Assembly: GCA_021201795.1 (NCBI GenBank)
Contig: JAJQEF010000003.1
Location: 62,001 to 126,000 of the forward strand
Reading direction: 5' to 3'
Length of the DNA stretch: 64,000 bases
From: Rikenellaceae bacterium
GTDB taxonomy: Bacteria; Bacteroidota; Bacteroidia; Bacteroidales; Rikenellaceae
Shown here: positions 23,852-32,006 of the stretch, piece by piece
Position numbering within the stretch: the first letter of the stretch is position 1
Layout of the letters: every line of letters starts with the position of its first letter
Notes under the pieces: generated by a model
The model's database searches: none
What the model saw: the letters and a program-made list of their open reading frames with translations, nothing else
What the model was told of the DNA's origin: nothing
Program-made: the position numbers and the translations under genes

Positions 23852-25033
23852 TTATTTTTCGTTCTCTTGCATGGATTTGCTGATACCCATTTCCAATCCA
23901 CGTAGCTCTGCCAACCCGCGAAGTCTTCCTATACAGGAATATCCGGGATTTGTTTTTTTATGTAGGTCATCTATCATCTGGTGGCCGTGATCGGGCCTCA
24001 TAGGAATAGATACGTTCCTTTTCTGCTGAAGTTTAAGTAGGGATTTCATTACGCCGTACATATCGACATCTCCTTCGAGATGATTATCTTCAAAGAAGTT
24101 TCCTTCTTCATCGCGTTTAGTACTTCGGAAGTGGACGAAATTGACTCTCTCTCCGAACTCGTCCATCATATTTGCAAGTTGGTTGTCCGATCTTACTCCT
24201 AATGATCCTGTACACAGACAAAGTCCGTTCGAACAGTTCGGTACAGCGTTGATAATCTTACGGAAGTCATTAGCGGTACTCATAATACGGGGCAGGCCCA
24301 ATATTGAATAAGGAGGATCGTCAGGGTGGATTACAAGTGATATTTCTTCTTCGTCAGCAACCGGAGCTATTTCTTTAAGAAATAAAATGAGGTTATCACG
24401 TAATTTATCTTCATCTATTCCTTTGTATTTGTCCAGTGCCTGCTGAAATTGTTCTACCGTAAAACTTTCTTCCAATCCCGGTAATCCGGCAATGATATTA
24501 CGGGTAAGTTTCTCTTTCTCCGCATCACTCATATTTTGGAAACGAATTTTCGCTTTCTCAATCTCTTCAGGAAGATAACTGTCTTCTGCACCTGGTCTTT
24601 TAAGAATAAAAAGATCGAACGCTACAAACGCTGCTTTTTCAAAACGCAGGGCTTTGGAGCCGTCAGGCATTTCGTATTCCAGATCAGTACGGGTCCAGTC
24701 GAGTACGGGCATAAAATTATAGGTTACGATTTTAATTCCGCAGGCAGATAGATTCCTTAACGATTGTTTGTAGTTTTCAATATGCTGTTCGTAATTACCC
24801 GTACGCGTTTTAATTTCTTCATGAACAGGTACGCTTTCTACTACGCTCCAAATCAAGCCTTTGTCGGATATAATCTTTTTTCGTTTTTCAATTTCTTCTA
24901 CACTCCATACTTCACCGTTAGGAATATGGTGTAAAGCGGTGACAATATCTGTGGCTCCCGCTTGTAAAATATCGGAAAGAGAGACCAGATCATCAGGACC
25001 GTACCATCTCCATGACTGCTTACATAAATACAT
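23852..25033 (-). CDS. uxuA: Mannonate dehydratase
   Basis: [43 protein letters not shown] and [19 protein letters not shown] are characteristic of UxuA. Confidence 0.92.
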   Translation of the reverse strand: MYLCKQSWRWYGPDDLVSLSDILQAGATDIVTALHHIPNGEVWSVEEIEKRKKIISDKGLIWSVVESVPVHEEIKTRTGNYEQHIENYKQSLRNLSACGIKIVTYNFMPVLDWTRTDLEYEMPDGSKALRFEKAAFVAFDLFILKRPGAEDSYLPEEIEKAKIRFQNMSDAEKEKLTRNIIAGLPGLEESFTVEQFQQALDKYKGIDEDKLRDNLILFLKEIAPVADEEEISLVIHPDDPPYSILGLPRIMSTANDFRKIINAVPNCSNGLCLCTGSLGVRSDNQLANMMDEFGERVNFVHFRSTKRDEEGNFFEDNHLEGDVDMYGVMKSLLKLQQKRNVSIPMRPDHGHQMIDDLHKKTNPGYSCIGRLRGLAELRGLEMGISKSMQENEK

Positions 25034-25097
25034 AGCTTCTTTTTTATTACTTTTTGCAAATATTGTAAAAATAGATCAAATAGCAAAAATTAATTTT

Positions 25098-25856
25098 CTA
25101 TTTGCTGCTGAATGAAACGGGCAAAACATATCTTACTTTTACCGGTCTACCGTTATTCGCTCCGGGCTTCCATTTAGGAGAGATTCCTAGAACTCTGAGA
25201 ACCTCTTCTTCGAGTTGTTCATTGTTGCTTTCAATTACCTCAATTTCATTAAGATTACCTTTGGTATCGATCTCAAATGCTACCACTACATTACCGTACT
25301 GATATTTATTTCTGACCATCGTTCTGTGTAAATTTATATTTTTCGATACCCAGTTCCTGAATTTTATGAAATCGCTGCTCTTTTTGAATTCCGGCATTAC
25401 TTCCGCATATGTATATGCACCTCCGTTAGCTTTGGCAAGCGAATCGAAAACGTGTAGTGAAAAATTCACAGGTATTACCATGGACGTTCTGACCGGTGAG
25501 TTATCAATCATTCCCGGTATCCATTCAGAGGAAAGGATCGCTTCACTAACTTCTTTACTTATAGTTTCATGAGGAGACGATGCAATTTTAACATCCCTGA
25601 CTTTCCCATCTTTCTCGACGATGAAATTAGCAGTTACACTTCCTTGTGCTTTATTTATAATAGCTTCGTACGGATAGTCCACATTGCTTGATATCCATGT
25701 AGAGAAACTGGCGGAACTGTTATCCGGATTTTTAAATTCAGGTTTGGTTTGCGGATCGGTATACAATTTATCGTCTGCATTGATGGTATTTTCCGCAAAA
25801 CTGTTTCCGCTCAAAAATAGCGACAAAACTAACAAAGGGTAAAAAAGAGCTTTCAT
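25098..25856 (-). CDS. Secreted protein with two TonB C-terminal-like domains
   Basis: Signal peptide; WISSNVDYPYEAIINKAQGSVTANFIVEKDGKVRDVKI... and WVSKNINLHRTMVRNKYQYGNVVVAFEIDTKGNLNEIEVIES...SPKWKPGANNGRPVKVRYVLPVSF. Confidence 0.8.
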   Translation of the reverse strand: MKALFYPLLVLSLFLSGNSFAENTINADDKLYTDPQTKPEFKNPDNSSASFSTWISSNVDYPYEAIINKAQGSVTANFIVEKDGKVRDVKIASSPHETISKEVSEAILSSEWIPGMIDNSPVRTSMVIPVNFSLHVFDSLAKANGGAYTYAEVMPEFKKSSDFIKFRNWVSKNINLHRTMVRNKYQYGNVVVAFEIDTKGNLNEIEVIESNNEQLEEEVLRVLGISPKWKPGANNGRPVKVRYVLPVSFSSK

Positions 25857-25866
25857 ATATAAATTT

Positions 25867-26130
25867 TTAAATTTGAATTTGCAGTAGGTATTTGGCCGTC
25901 TGATCTTTAGTGTTTTCCCATTTCCACTTGGGAGATTTTTTTATCAACTTTCTTAATTTCTCCGAAAGTTCCTTATTATTTTCGTTTATTACAACAATAT
26001 TGTCCGGTTTTCCATTTTTTCCGATTTCAAATTCGAGAGTCAGGTTTCCAGATTTAGGGTAAGCGTCGTCTTCTATAAATTTTGTTGTCAGCCACTCTTC
26101 AAATGAATTATAATTTTTCTGGATGAACAC
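25867..26130 (-). CDS. Short TonB C-terminal-like domain protein (possible fragment)
   Basis: FEEWLTTKFIEDDAYPKSGNLTLEFEIGKNGKPDNIVVINENNKELSEKLRKLIKKSPKWKWENTK; no signal peptide. Confidence 0.55.
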   Translation of the reverse strand: MFIQKNYNSFEEWLTTKFIEDDAYPKSGNLTLEFEIGKNGKPDNIVVINENNKELSEKLRKLIKKSPKWKWENTKDQTAKYLLQIQI

Positions 26131-26205
26131 AAGTTCTTTACTTAAATTATTTATTTGCTATAAACTGAACTCTGAAAATTTAAACGAATTCGAACGTAAT
26201 TTTAT

Positions 26206-26604
26206 TCATTTGGACCGCATTTTAATATTCGGATTGTAAAATAAAAATGGTACTGTGTAATGGAAATTCACAGGCTTACCGTTTTTATATGCAGGTTCCC
26301 ATTTAGGACTCGCGGCAAGACTATTGACTATTTCATCTGCAAGTATTTTTTCAGTGTATTCCAATATTTTCACATCGGTCAATTCTCCATCCGTGTTTAT
26401 TGTAAAACTCGCCAATACACCTCCGGGTATTCCCCTGTTATACATCTCCCATGGGTATTTCGCATGACCCACGATCCATGTCATAAAACTCTCGATATTC
26501 CCGTTCATAAACTTGGGAAGAACATCTGGTCCTTCGCTACTGTCTGAATAAGTTTTCATTGGCAGCAGACACAATAAAGATAATAAAATCCGGTAAATTT
26601 TCAT
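26206..26604 (-). CDS. Secreted TonB C-terminal-like domain protein
   Basis: Signal peptide; WIVGHAKYPWEMYNRGIPGGVLASFTINTDGELTDVKILEYTE...SPKWEPAYKNGKPVNFHYTVPFLF. Confidence 0.75.
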   Translation of the reverse strand: MKIYRILLSLLCLLPMKTYSDSSEGPDVLPKFMNGNIESFMTWIVGHAKYPWEMYNRGIPGGVLASFTINTDGELTDVKILEYTEKILADEIVNSLAASPKWEPAYKNGKPVNFHYTVPFLFYNPNIKMRSK

Positions 26605-26651
26605 AATATAGGGTTTAAAAATTATATGAGTCAGTTAGTTAAGGCTTGCGA

Positions 26652-27415
26652 TTAATCGATATATTTAATTTCAAGCCTGTACCTTACTGGTGACTCTATG
26701 TCGTTTTTATCGTCCCATTTCCACTTGGGGCATTTTGATAATATCTTTCTGATTATTTTTGAAAACCCGGGATCATTATCTTCGATAAACTCTATATTTT
26801 GTAACCTCCCTTTCTTATCTATTTCGAATTCACAAATAGCAAAACAGACTCTGTATACAGTATCACTCGCAAAAGAATACTCGGCGGATATCCATTTCTC
26901 AAAAGAATCGACATGCTTATGTTTAAATGAAGGTTGTTTTTGCGTCTGAGTGAGAAGCTTTAAATCTACTTGTGAAAATTTATTTAATCCGGATAAAAAT
27001 CTATACATTTTGGGATCTTTTCTCCCTGCGTAATGATTGAACATGACAGGTATCGACATAGAAACATTCACTGCCTTACCGTGCTCATATCCCGGTTCCC
27101 ATAAGGGAGAGAGCTCTAAAACTTTTACAACTGTGTTGGCGAATTTTACTTCGGTATATTCTTTTATTTGAATATCGGTTAATTCTCCTTTCGTGTTTAT
27201 AACAAAATTTACCCTTGCAGCTACGTATTCATTACCGGTATATCCGTCCAAACAGTAATTGTCCCAGTTACTAAAATGATACAGATCTTTTCCCAGGAAA
27301 GTAGGATGTATTTTTCCTGTTTTTTTTTATTCCCGTATCTTCTGAAAAGCCGGAATTTAAAGTGCTTCCAATTAATATTAAAAAAATAAATAATACACGA
27401 AAGGAGAATTTCATA
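26652..27415 (-). pseudogene. Secreted protein with two TonB C-terminal-like domains, frameshifted at a 9-nt homopolymer
   Basis: ORF 26652-27251 continues upstream in another frame to a signal peptide MKFSFRVLFIFLILIGSTLNSGFS; the T9 run at 27320-27328 (A9 on coding strand) separates frames, and removing one base gives GIKKTGKIHPTFLGKDLYHFSNWDNYCLDGYTGNEYVAARVNF. Confidence 0.7.
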
Positions 27416-27424
27416 AATTAAAAA

Positions 27425-28237
27425 TTACAGACAGAAAGCGTCGAAACCGCCATCCACTACTGTCAAGGTTCCGGATACGAATTTCGAAGCGTCGCTGGCA
27501 AGCCATTGCAGCGTTCCTACGAGTTCTTCAGGTGCCCCGAATCTTTTGAACGGTGTGTGTTCGATGATTAATCTGGCACGGTCTGTATAACTTCCGTCAG
27601 GGTTAGTTAATAATGTTCTATTCTGCTCCGTAAGGAAAAATCCCGGAGCTATTGCGTTTACACGGATTCCGTCTCCATATTTAAGAGCCATTTCACCGCA
27701 CATGTATTTTGTAAAGTTAGTAATCGCAGCCTTCGCGGTTCCGTATCCGGCTACGCGCGTAAGCGGCCTTATAGCAGATTCGGATGAAATATTGATTATC
27801 GAACCTGTTTTCTGCAGTGTCATTGCTTTAGCGAATACCATGGTAGGTATGATCGATCCGAAAAGATTCAGGTCGACTACGGTACGGAAATCATCTAAGT
27901 TGAGATCGAAAATAGTTTTGTCAGGAGGGATTGTCGCTCCAGGCATGTTTCCTCCGGCACAGTTTATAAGCACGTCTATCCTGCCGTATTTTTCCATGAT
28001 CTGTTCGTAATTTTTTTCAAGGATCTCCCTGTCCATTACATACGATTGAAGAAATATTGCTTCCCCTCCTGATTTGCGTATTTTTTCGGCAAGATTTTCG
28101 CCGGCTTCATTTTTCCTTGCAAGAAGGACTACTTTAGCTCCCTGTTCCCCAAAGTGCTCTGACATGGCAGTTCCGAGGACTCCGGTTGCACCTGTAATAA
28201 TTACGACTTTGTCCTTTACGCAAAATAGATTTTTCAT
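27425..28237 (-). CDS. SDR-family oxidoreductase, probable D-mannonate oxidoreductase (fructuronate reductase, SDR type)
   Basis: Rossmann TGATGVLG, catalytic SxxxYGTAK, C-terminal VSGTLTVVDGGFDAF; near uxuA. Confidence 0.8.
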   Translation of the reverse strand: MKNLFCVKDKVVIITGATGVLGTAMSEHFGEQGAKVVLLARKNEAGENLAEKIRKSGGEAIFLQSYVMDREILEKNYEQIMEKYGRIDVLINCAGGNMPGATIPPDKTIFDLNLDDFRTVVDLNLFGSIIPTMVFAKAMTLQKTGSIINISSESAIRPLTRVAGYGTAKAAITNFTKYMCGEMALKYGDGIRVNAIAPGFFLTEQNRTLLTNPDGSYTDRARLIIEHTPFKRFGAPEELVGTLQWLASDASKFVSGTLTVVDGGFDAFCL

Positions 28238-28376
28238 GTTAAAATTATCTTTAATTTCGAAATTAGTGAAAATACGTTAATAATTTTCAAAAGTATTGAT
28301 TTTTTTATAAAATTATATCACTATGTATTGCGGATATAATAAAATAAATATTGGAACAATAAATTATTGAATATTT

Positions 28377-28820
28377 ATGGACTCCGGAAGGCAGAAAATA
28401 GCGGTGCAAAGGAAAATACTTATATCCTCTGCGATTATAATGATCGGATACATATTCTTCCATTAGGTTTGGTTGCAGGTGTGCTGTTATTGTATTTTCC
28501 GGAATAGGATGGATAGACAGTGCGATCGCGCTTGTATTCGGATCAATAATTATAATCACCGGATTGTCCATACTCAGGAAGAGGATTTCTAATCTTATGG
28601 ATGGTTCGGATCGCAGGACGCGCGAGACGGTTCTTAATACGATTGAAAAAAGAGACCACACTGACTGGATAGATCTCTATAATATGCCTTGCCCATTGCG
28701 GAATACGGTAGCGTCTTCCATATCGACTGCGACATAACCTTACCTTATTATTTCAGGAAACTCGAATTTATAGCCGTAATAAAACTTACGTTTTCGAATC
28801 TGGCACATAACGACGAGTAA
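28377..28820 (+). pseudogene. Cation diffusion facilitator (CDF) transporter remnant
   Basis: N-terminus MDSGRQKIAVQRKILISSAIIMIG, then LGLVAGVLLLY, WIDSAIALVFGSIIIITGLSILRKRISNLMDGSDRRTRETVLNTIEKRDHTDWIDLYNM, FRKLEFIAV; multiple frame breaks and a missing middle. Confidence 0.7.
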
Positions 28821-28825
28821 ATTTG

Positions 28826-28854
28826 TTTGTTTTTAAAAAAATTTATTAATTTTG
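28826..28854 (+). promoter_or_regulatory. Putative Bacteroidetes-type promoter for the GH43-GH51 genes
   Basis: TAATTTTG (28847-28854) matches the TAnnTTTG -7 consensus; TTTG elements lie 17 and 21 nt upstream; GH43 ATG at 28879. Confidence 0.5.
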
Positions 28855-28878
28855 AAAAAATCATTACAGACCTGAACG

Positions 28879-29859
28879 ATGTACCGTAAAATTCTTTTGA
28901 TAAATCTATTTGCACTCATTGGATTATTGTCCGCGAGTGCTGTCGAAATGCCTTATGTGCATGATCCTGTAGTCGCAGAGTATAACGGAGTGTACTATCT
29001 CTTCTGTACGGGACGTGGTATAACTGTTATGTCCTCTACGGATCTAAAGGATTGGAAGAGGGAGAGACCGGTATTCGACGAACCTCCCGTGTGGGCTATG
29101 GAAGCTGTTCCCGGGTTCAGGGGACATATATGGGCGCCGGATATAATTTATAAAAATGGTCTTTATTATTTATATTATTCCGTTTCTTCTTTTGGAAAAA
29201 ATACTTCTTGTATAGGTGTTGCCGTTAATAAAACACTGTATCCTTCATCTCCCGACTTCAGATGGAATGATATGGGCAAGGTTTTACAATCTGTACCCAA
29301 TAGGGATATGTGGAACGCTATCGATCCTAATATAATTATTGATCGAAATGGAGAGGCATGGATGAACTTCGGTTCTTTCTGGGAGGGCATCAAACTGGTT
29401 AAGCTCGATAATGAAATGGTTTCTCTGGCTCAACCGGAAGAATGGTATTTGCTCTCACGAAGACCGCGCGAACCGGAGGAAGCTGACGATAATCCCGGCA
29501 GCGGAGCGGTGGAAGCTCCATTTATATTTGAACGTGGAGATTATTATTATCTTTTCGTATCTTTCGATTATTGCTGTAGGGGAGAGGACAGCGACTATAA
29601 AGTGGTTGTGGGAAGATCTAAAGATGTGACCGGGCCTTATTATGATCGTGATGGGGTAGATATGCTTGAAGGAGGAGCGGAAGTAGTTATATCCGGAAAT
29701 AAACGTTTCCCGGGAGTAGGGCATAATTCCGTATATACATTCGACGGTAAGGATTATATGTTTTTCCATGCATACGATATGGAAGAGAACGGACGGTCTC
29801 GTTTATTGGTGAGAGAGCTCAGATGGGATAATGACGGATGGCCGACCGCAGAATTGTAG
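28879..29859 (+). CDS. GH43 arabinan endo-1,5-alpha-L-arabinosidase-like
   Basis: HDPVVAEYNGVYYLFCTGRGI, GHIWAPDIIYKNGLYYLYYSVSSFGKN, NAIDPNIIIDRNGEAWMNFGSFWEGI, GHNSVYTFDGKDYMFFHAYD. Confidence 0.9.
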   Translation: MYRKILLINLFALIGLLSASAVEMPYVHDPVVAEYNGVYYLFCTGRGITVMSSTDLKDWKRERPVFDEPPVWAMEAVPGFRGHIWAPDIIYKNGLYYLYYSVSSFGKNTSCIGVAVNKTLYPSSPDFRWNDMGKVLQSVPNRDMWNAIDPNIIIDRNGEAWMNFGSFWEGIKLVKLDNEMVSLAQPEEWYLLSRRPREPEEADDNPGSGAVEAPFIFERGDYYYLFVSFDYCCRGEDSDYKVVVGRSKDVTGPYYDRDGVDMLEGGAEVVISGNKRFPGVGHNSVYTFDGKDYMFFHAYDMEENGRSRLLVRELRWDNDGWPTAEL

Positions 29860-29882
29860 TAACTAACTAACACCAAATATTC

Positions 29883-31847
29883 ATGAACAAATTTAAAATT
29901 TTATCTCTATGTGCCGCAGTATGTGTTCTTTGCGGAGAAGGAAAGGCTTCAGCACAAGATAAGACGACTATAAACGTCGACGCTTCTCAGGTAGGGGCCC
30001 CAATTCAGTCTACGATGTACGGTGTCTTTTTCGAAGATATCAATTTCGGAGCGGATGGAGGTCTTTATGCCGAACTCATTAAAAACAGGTCTTTCGAATT
30101 TAAAAATCATCTCGTAGGATGGCTTCCGTTCGGAGATGTCGAGATACGTAAAGATAAACCTGCTTTCGATCAGAATCCGCATTATGCGCGTCTGACTTTC
30201 AAAACCCGTAATCTTACAAGCTCGGGACTTGAGAATGAAGGTTTCCGTGGAATCGGTTTTAAACAGGGTGAGAAATATAAGTTCTCGATGTATGCGCGCA
30301 ATCAGGAGAAAGAGCCTGTGAAAGTTAAAATCGAACTTATCAGCAGTGATAATGTAGTAGCCAGTGCTGAATTAGTCGTTGAAAGTAATAAATGGACGAA
30401 ATTATCCGCGGATCTGGTTCCGAGACGTACCGATAAAAAAGGTAAGATACGCATCACAATGGCAGGACGCGGTGTTATAGATCTGGATCATATATCGCTG
30501 TTCCCTGAAAATACATGGAAGGGAAGAGAAGGCGGACTAAGAGCCGATCTTGTACAGGCGCTTTACGACCTTAACCCAGGGTTGTTCCGTTTCCCCGGCG
30601 GATGTATCGTGGAGGGAACGACGCTCGATACCCGTTACGAATGGAAAAAATCCGTGGGACCGGTAGAGAATCGTCCTACGAACATCAACCGTTGGAACTA
30701 TACTTTCAATCAGATCAGGGCTTACGATTACTTCCAGTCTCTCGGTCTCGGTTTTTATGAATACTTCCTCTTATCGGAAGATCTCGGAGCTGAGCCGCTG
30801 CCGGTTCTTAGCTGCGGTCTTGCTTGCCAGTATGAAAATTCGAATGATCCTCATGATAAGGAATACTGTCCGGTAGAACACTTACAGCCTTTTATAGATG
30901 ACGCACTGGATCTTATAGAATTCGCTAACGGAGCTGTTACGACTAAATGGGGTAAGTTGCGTGCTGAAATGGGACATCCCGAACCGTTCAATATGAAATA
31001 TATCGGTATAGGTAACGAACAGTGGGGAGAACTTTATCCTGAAAGACTCGAGAAATTCATCGTCGCTATCAAGGCTAAATATCCTGATATGCAGATCGTG
31101 GGAAGTTCAGGTCCGAGTGCTGCCGGCGAAAGATTCGATTACGGTTGGGAGCAAATGAACCGTCTTAATGTGGATCTTGTAGACGAACATTACTATGAAC
31201 CGCCTACATTCTTCTACAACGGTGCGACACGTTACGATAACTACGACAGAAACGGACCTAAAGTATTTGCCGGAGAGTATGCTGCTCACCATTCTTCGAA
31301 AACCAACAACTTCGATACTGCATTATCGGAAGCTGCATTCATGACAGGACTCGAAAGAAATGCGGACGTGGTATATATGGCTACTTATGCTCCTTTGTTT
31401 GCTCATCTTGATGCATGGCAGTGGAGGCCCGACCTTATCTGGTTCGATAATTTCGAAGTTGTGCTGACGCCTAATTATTATGTTCAGCAGTTGTACGGCC
31501 AGAATCCGGGAACGAACGTGGTACCCCTTACAGTAGACGGAAGTCCGCTTACCGGACAGAATAACCTTTACGGAAGTGCCGTAATAGATAAGAATACGAA
31601 TGAACTTATAATAAAAGTAGTGAACAGCAGCAACCAGGACAGGAATACTACTATAAAACTGGATTCATCTGTGAAAGGTGAAAATGCACAGGTCACTACT
31701 TTGCGTGCAGCTGATCTTTCGATGGAAAATTCGCTTGAAAATCCGAAAAATGTGGTACCTGTAAATTCTACTGCTAAAATCAGCAACGGCGAACTTAATT
31801 TCAATGTGAGATCGCAGTCGTTCAGCGTTATAAAAATTAAAATGTAA
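29883..31847 (+). CDS. GH51 alpha-L-arabinofuranosidase
   Basis: YGVFFEDINFGADGGLYAELIKNRSFEF, FRFPGGCIVEG, IGIGNEQWGE (acid/base) and AGEYAAH (nucleophile) motifs. Confidence 0.93.
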   Translation: MNKFKILSLCAAVCVLCGEGKASAQDKTTINVDASQVGAPIQSTMYGVFFEDINFGADGGLYAELIKNRSFEFKNHLVGWLPFGDVEIRKDKPAFDQNPHYARLTFKTRNLTSSGLENEGFRGIGFKQGEKYKFSMYARNQEKEPVKVKIELISSDNVVASAELVVESNKWTKLSADLVPRRTDKKGKIRITMAGRGVIDLDHISLFPENTWKGREGGLRADLVQALYDLNPGLFRFPGGCIVEGTTLDTRYEWKKSVGPVENRPTNINRWNYTFNQIRAYDYFQSLGLGFYEYFLLSEDLGAEPLPVLSCGLACQYENSNDPHDKEYCPVEHLQPFIDDALDLIEFANGAVTTKWGKLRAEMGHPEPFNMKYIGIGNEQWGELYPERLEKFIVAIKAKYPDMQIVGSSGPSAAGERFDYGWEQMNRLNVDLVDEHYYEPPTFFYNGATRYDNYDRNGPKVFAGEYAAHHSSKTNNFDTALSEAAFMTGLERNADVVYMATYAPLFAHLDAWQWRPDLIWFDNFEVVLTPNYYVQQLYGQNPGTNVVPLTVDGSPLTGQNNLYGSAVIDKNTNELIIKVVNSSNQDRNTTIKLDSSVKGENAQVTTLRAADLSMENSLENPKNVVPVNSTAKISNGELNFNVRSQSFSVIKIKM

Positions 31848-31863
31848 TTAATTATTTAAGGTT

Positions 31864-31893
31864 AAAAAGAGAGGTTTAATGCCTCTCTTTTTT
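31864..31893 (+). terminator. Rho-independent terminator after GH51
   Basis: AAAAGAGAGG-TTTAAT-GCCTCTCTTTT followed by T-rich sequence. Confidence 0.8.
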
Positions 31894-32006
31894 GTTTTTA
31901 CGGGGGTTATGTTTTTTATCTACTCATTCATGTATTTCGTCTATTTTATTCGTTGGCCACAATTTATTGGAATACTTTTGGCAATATAATTATGAAAATA
32001 TTTTAA

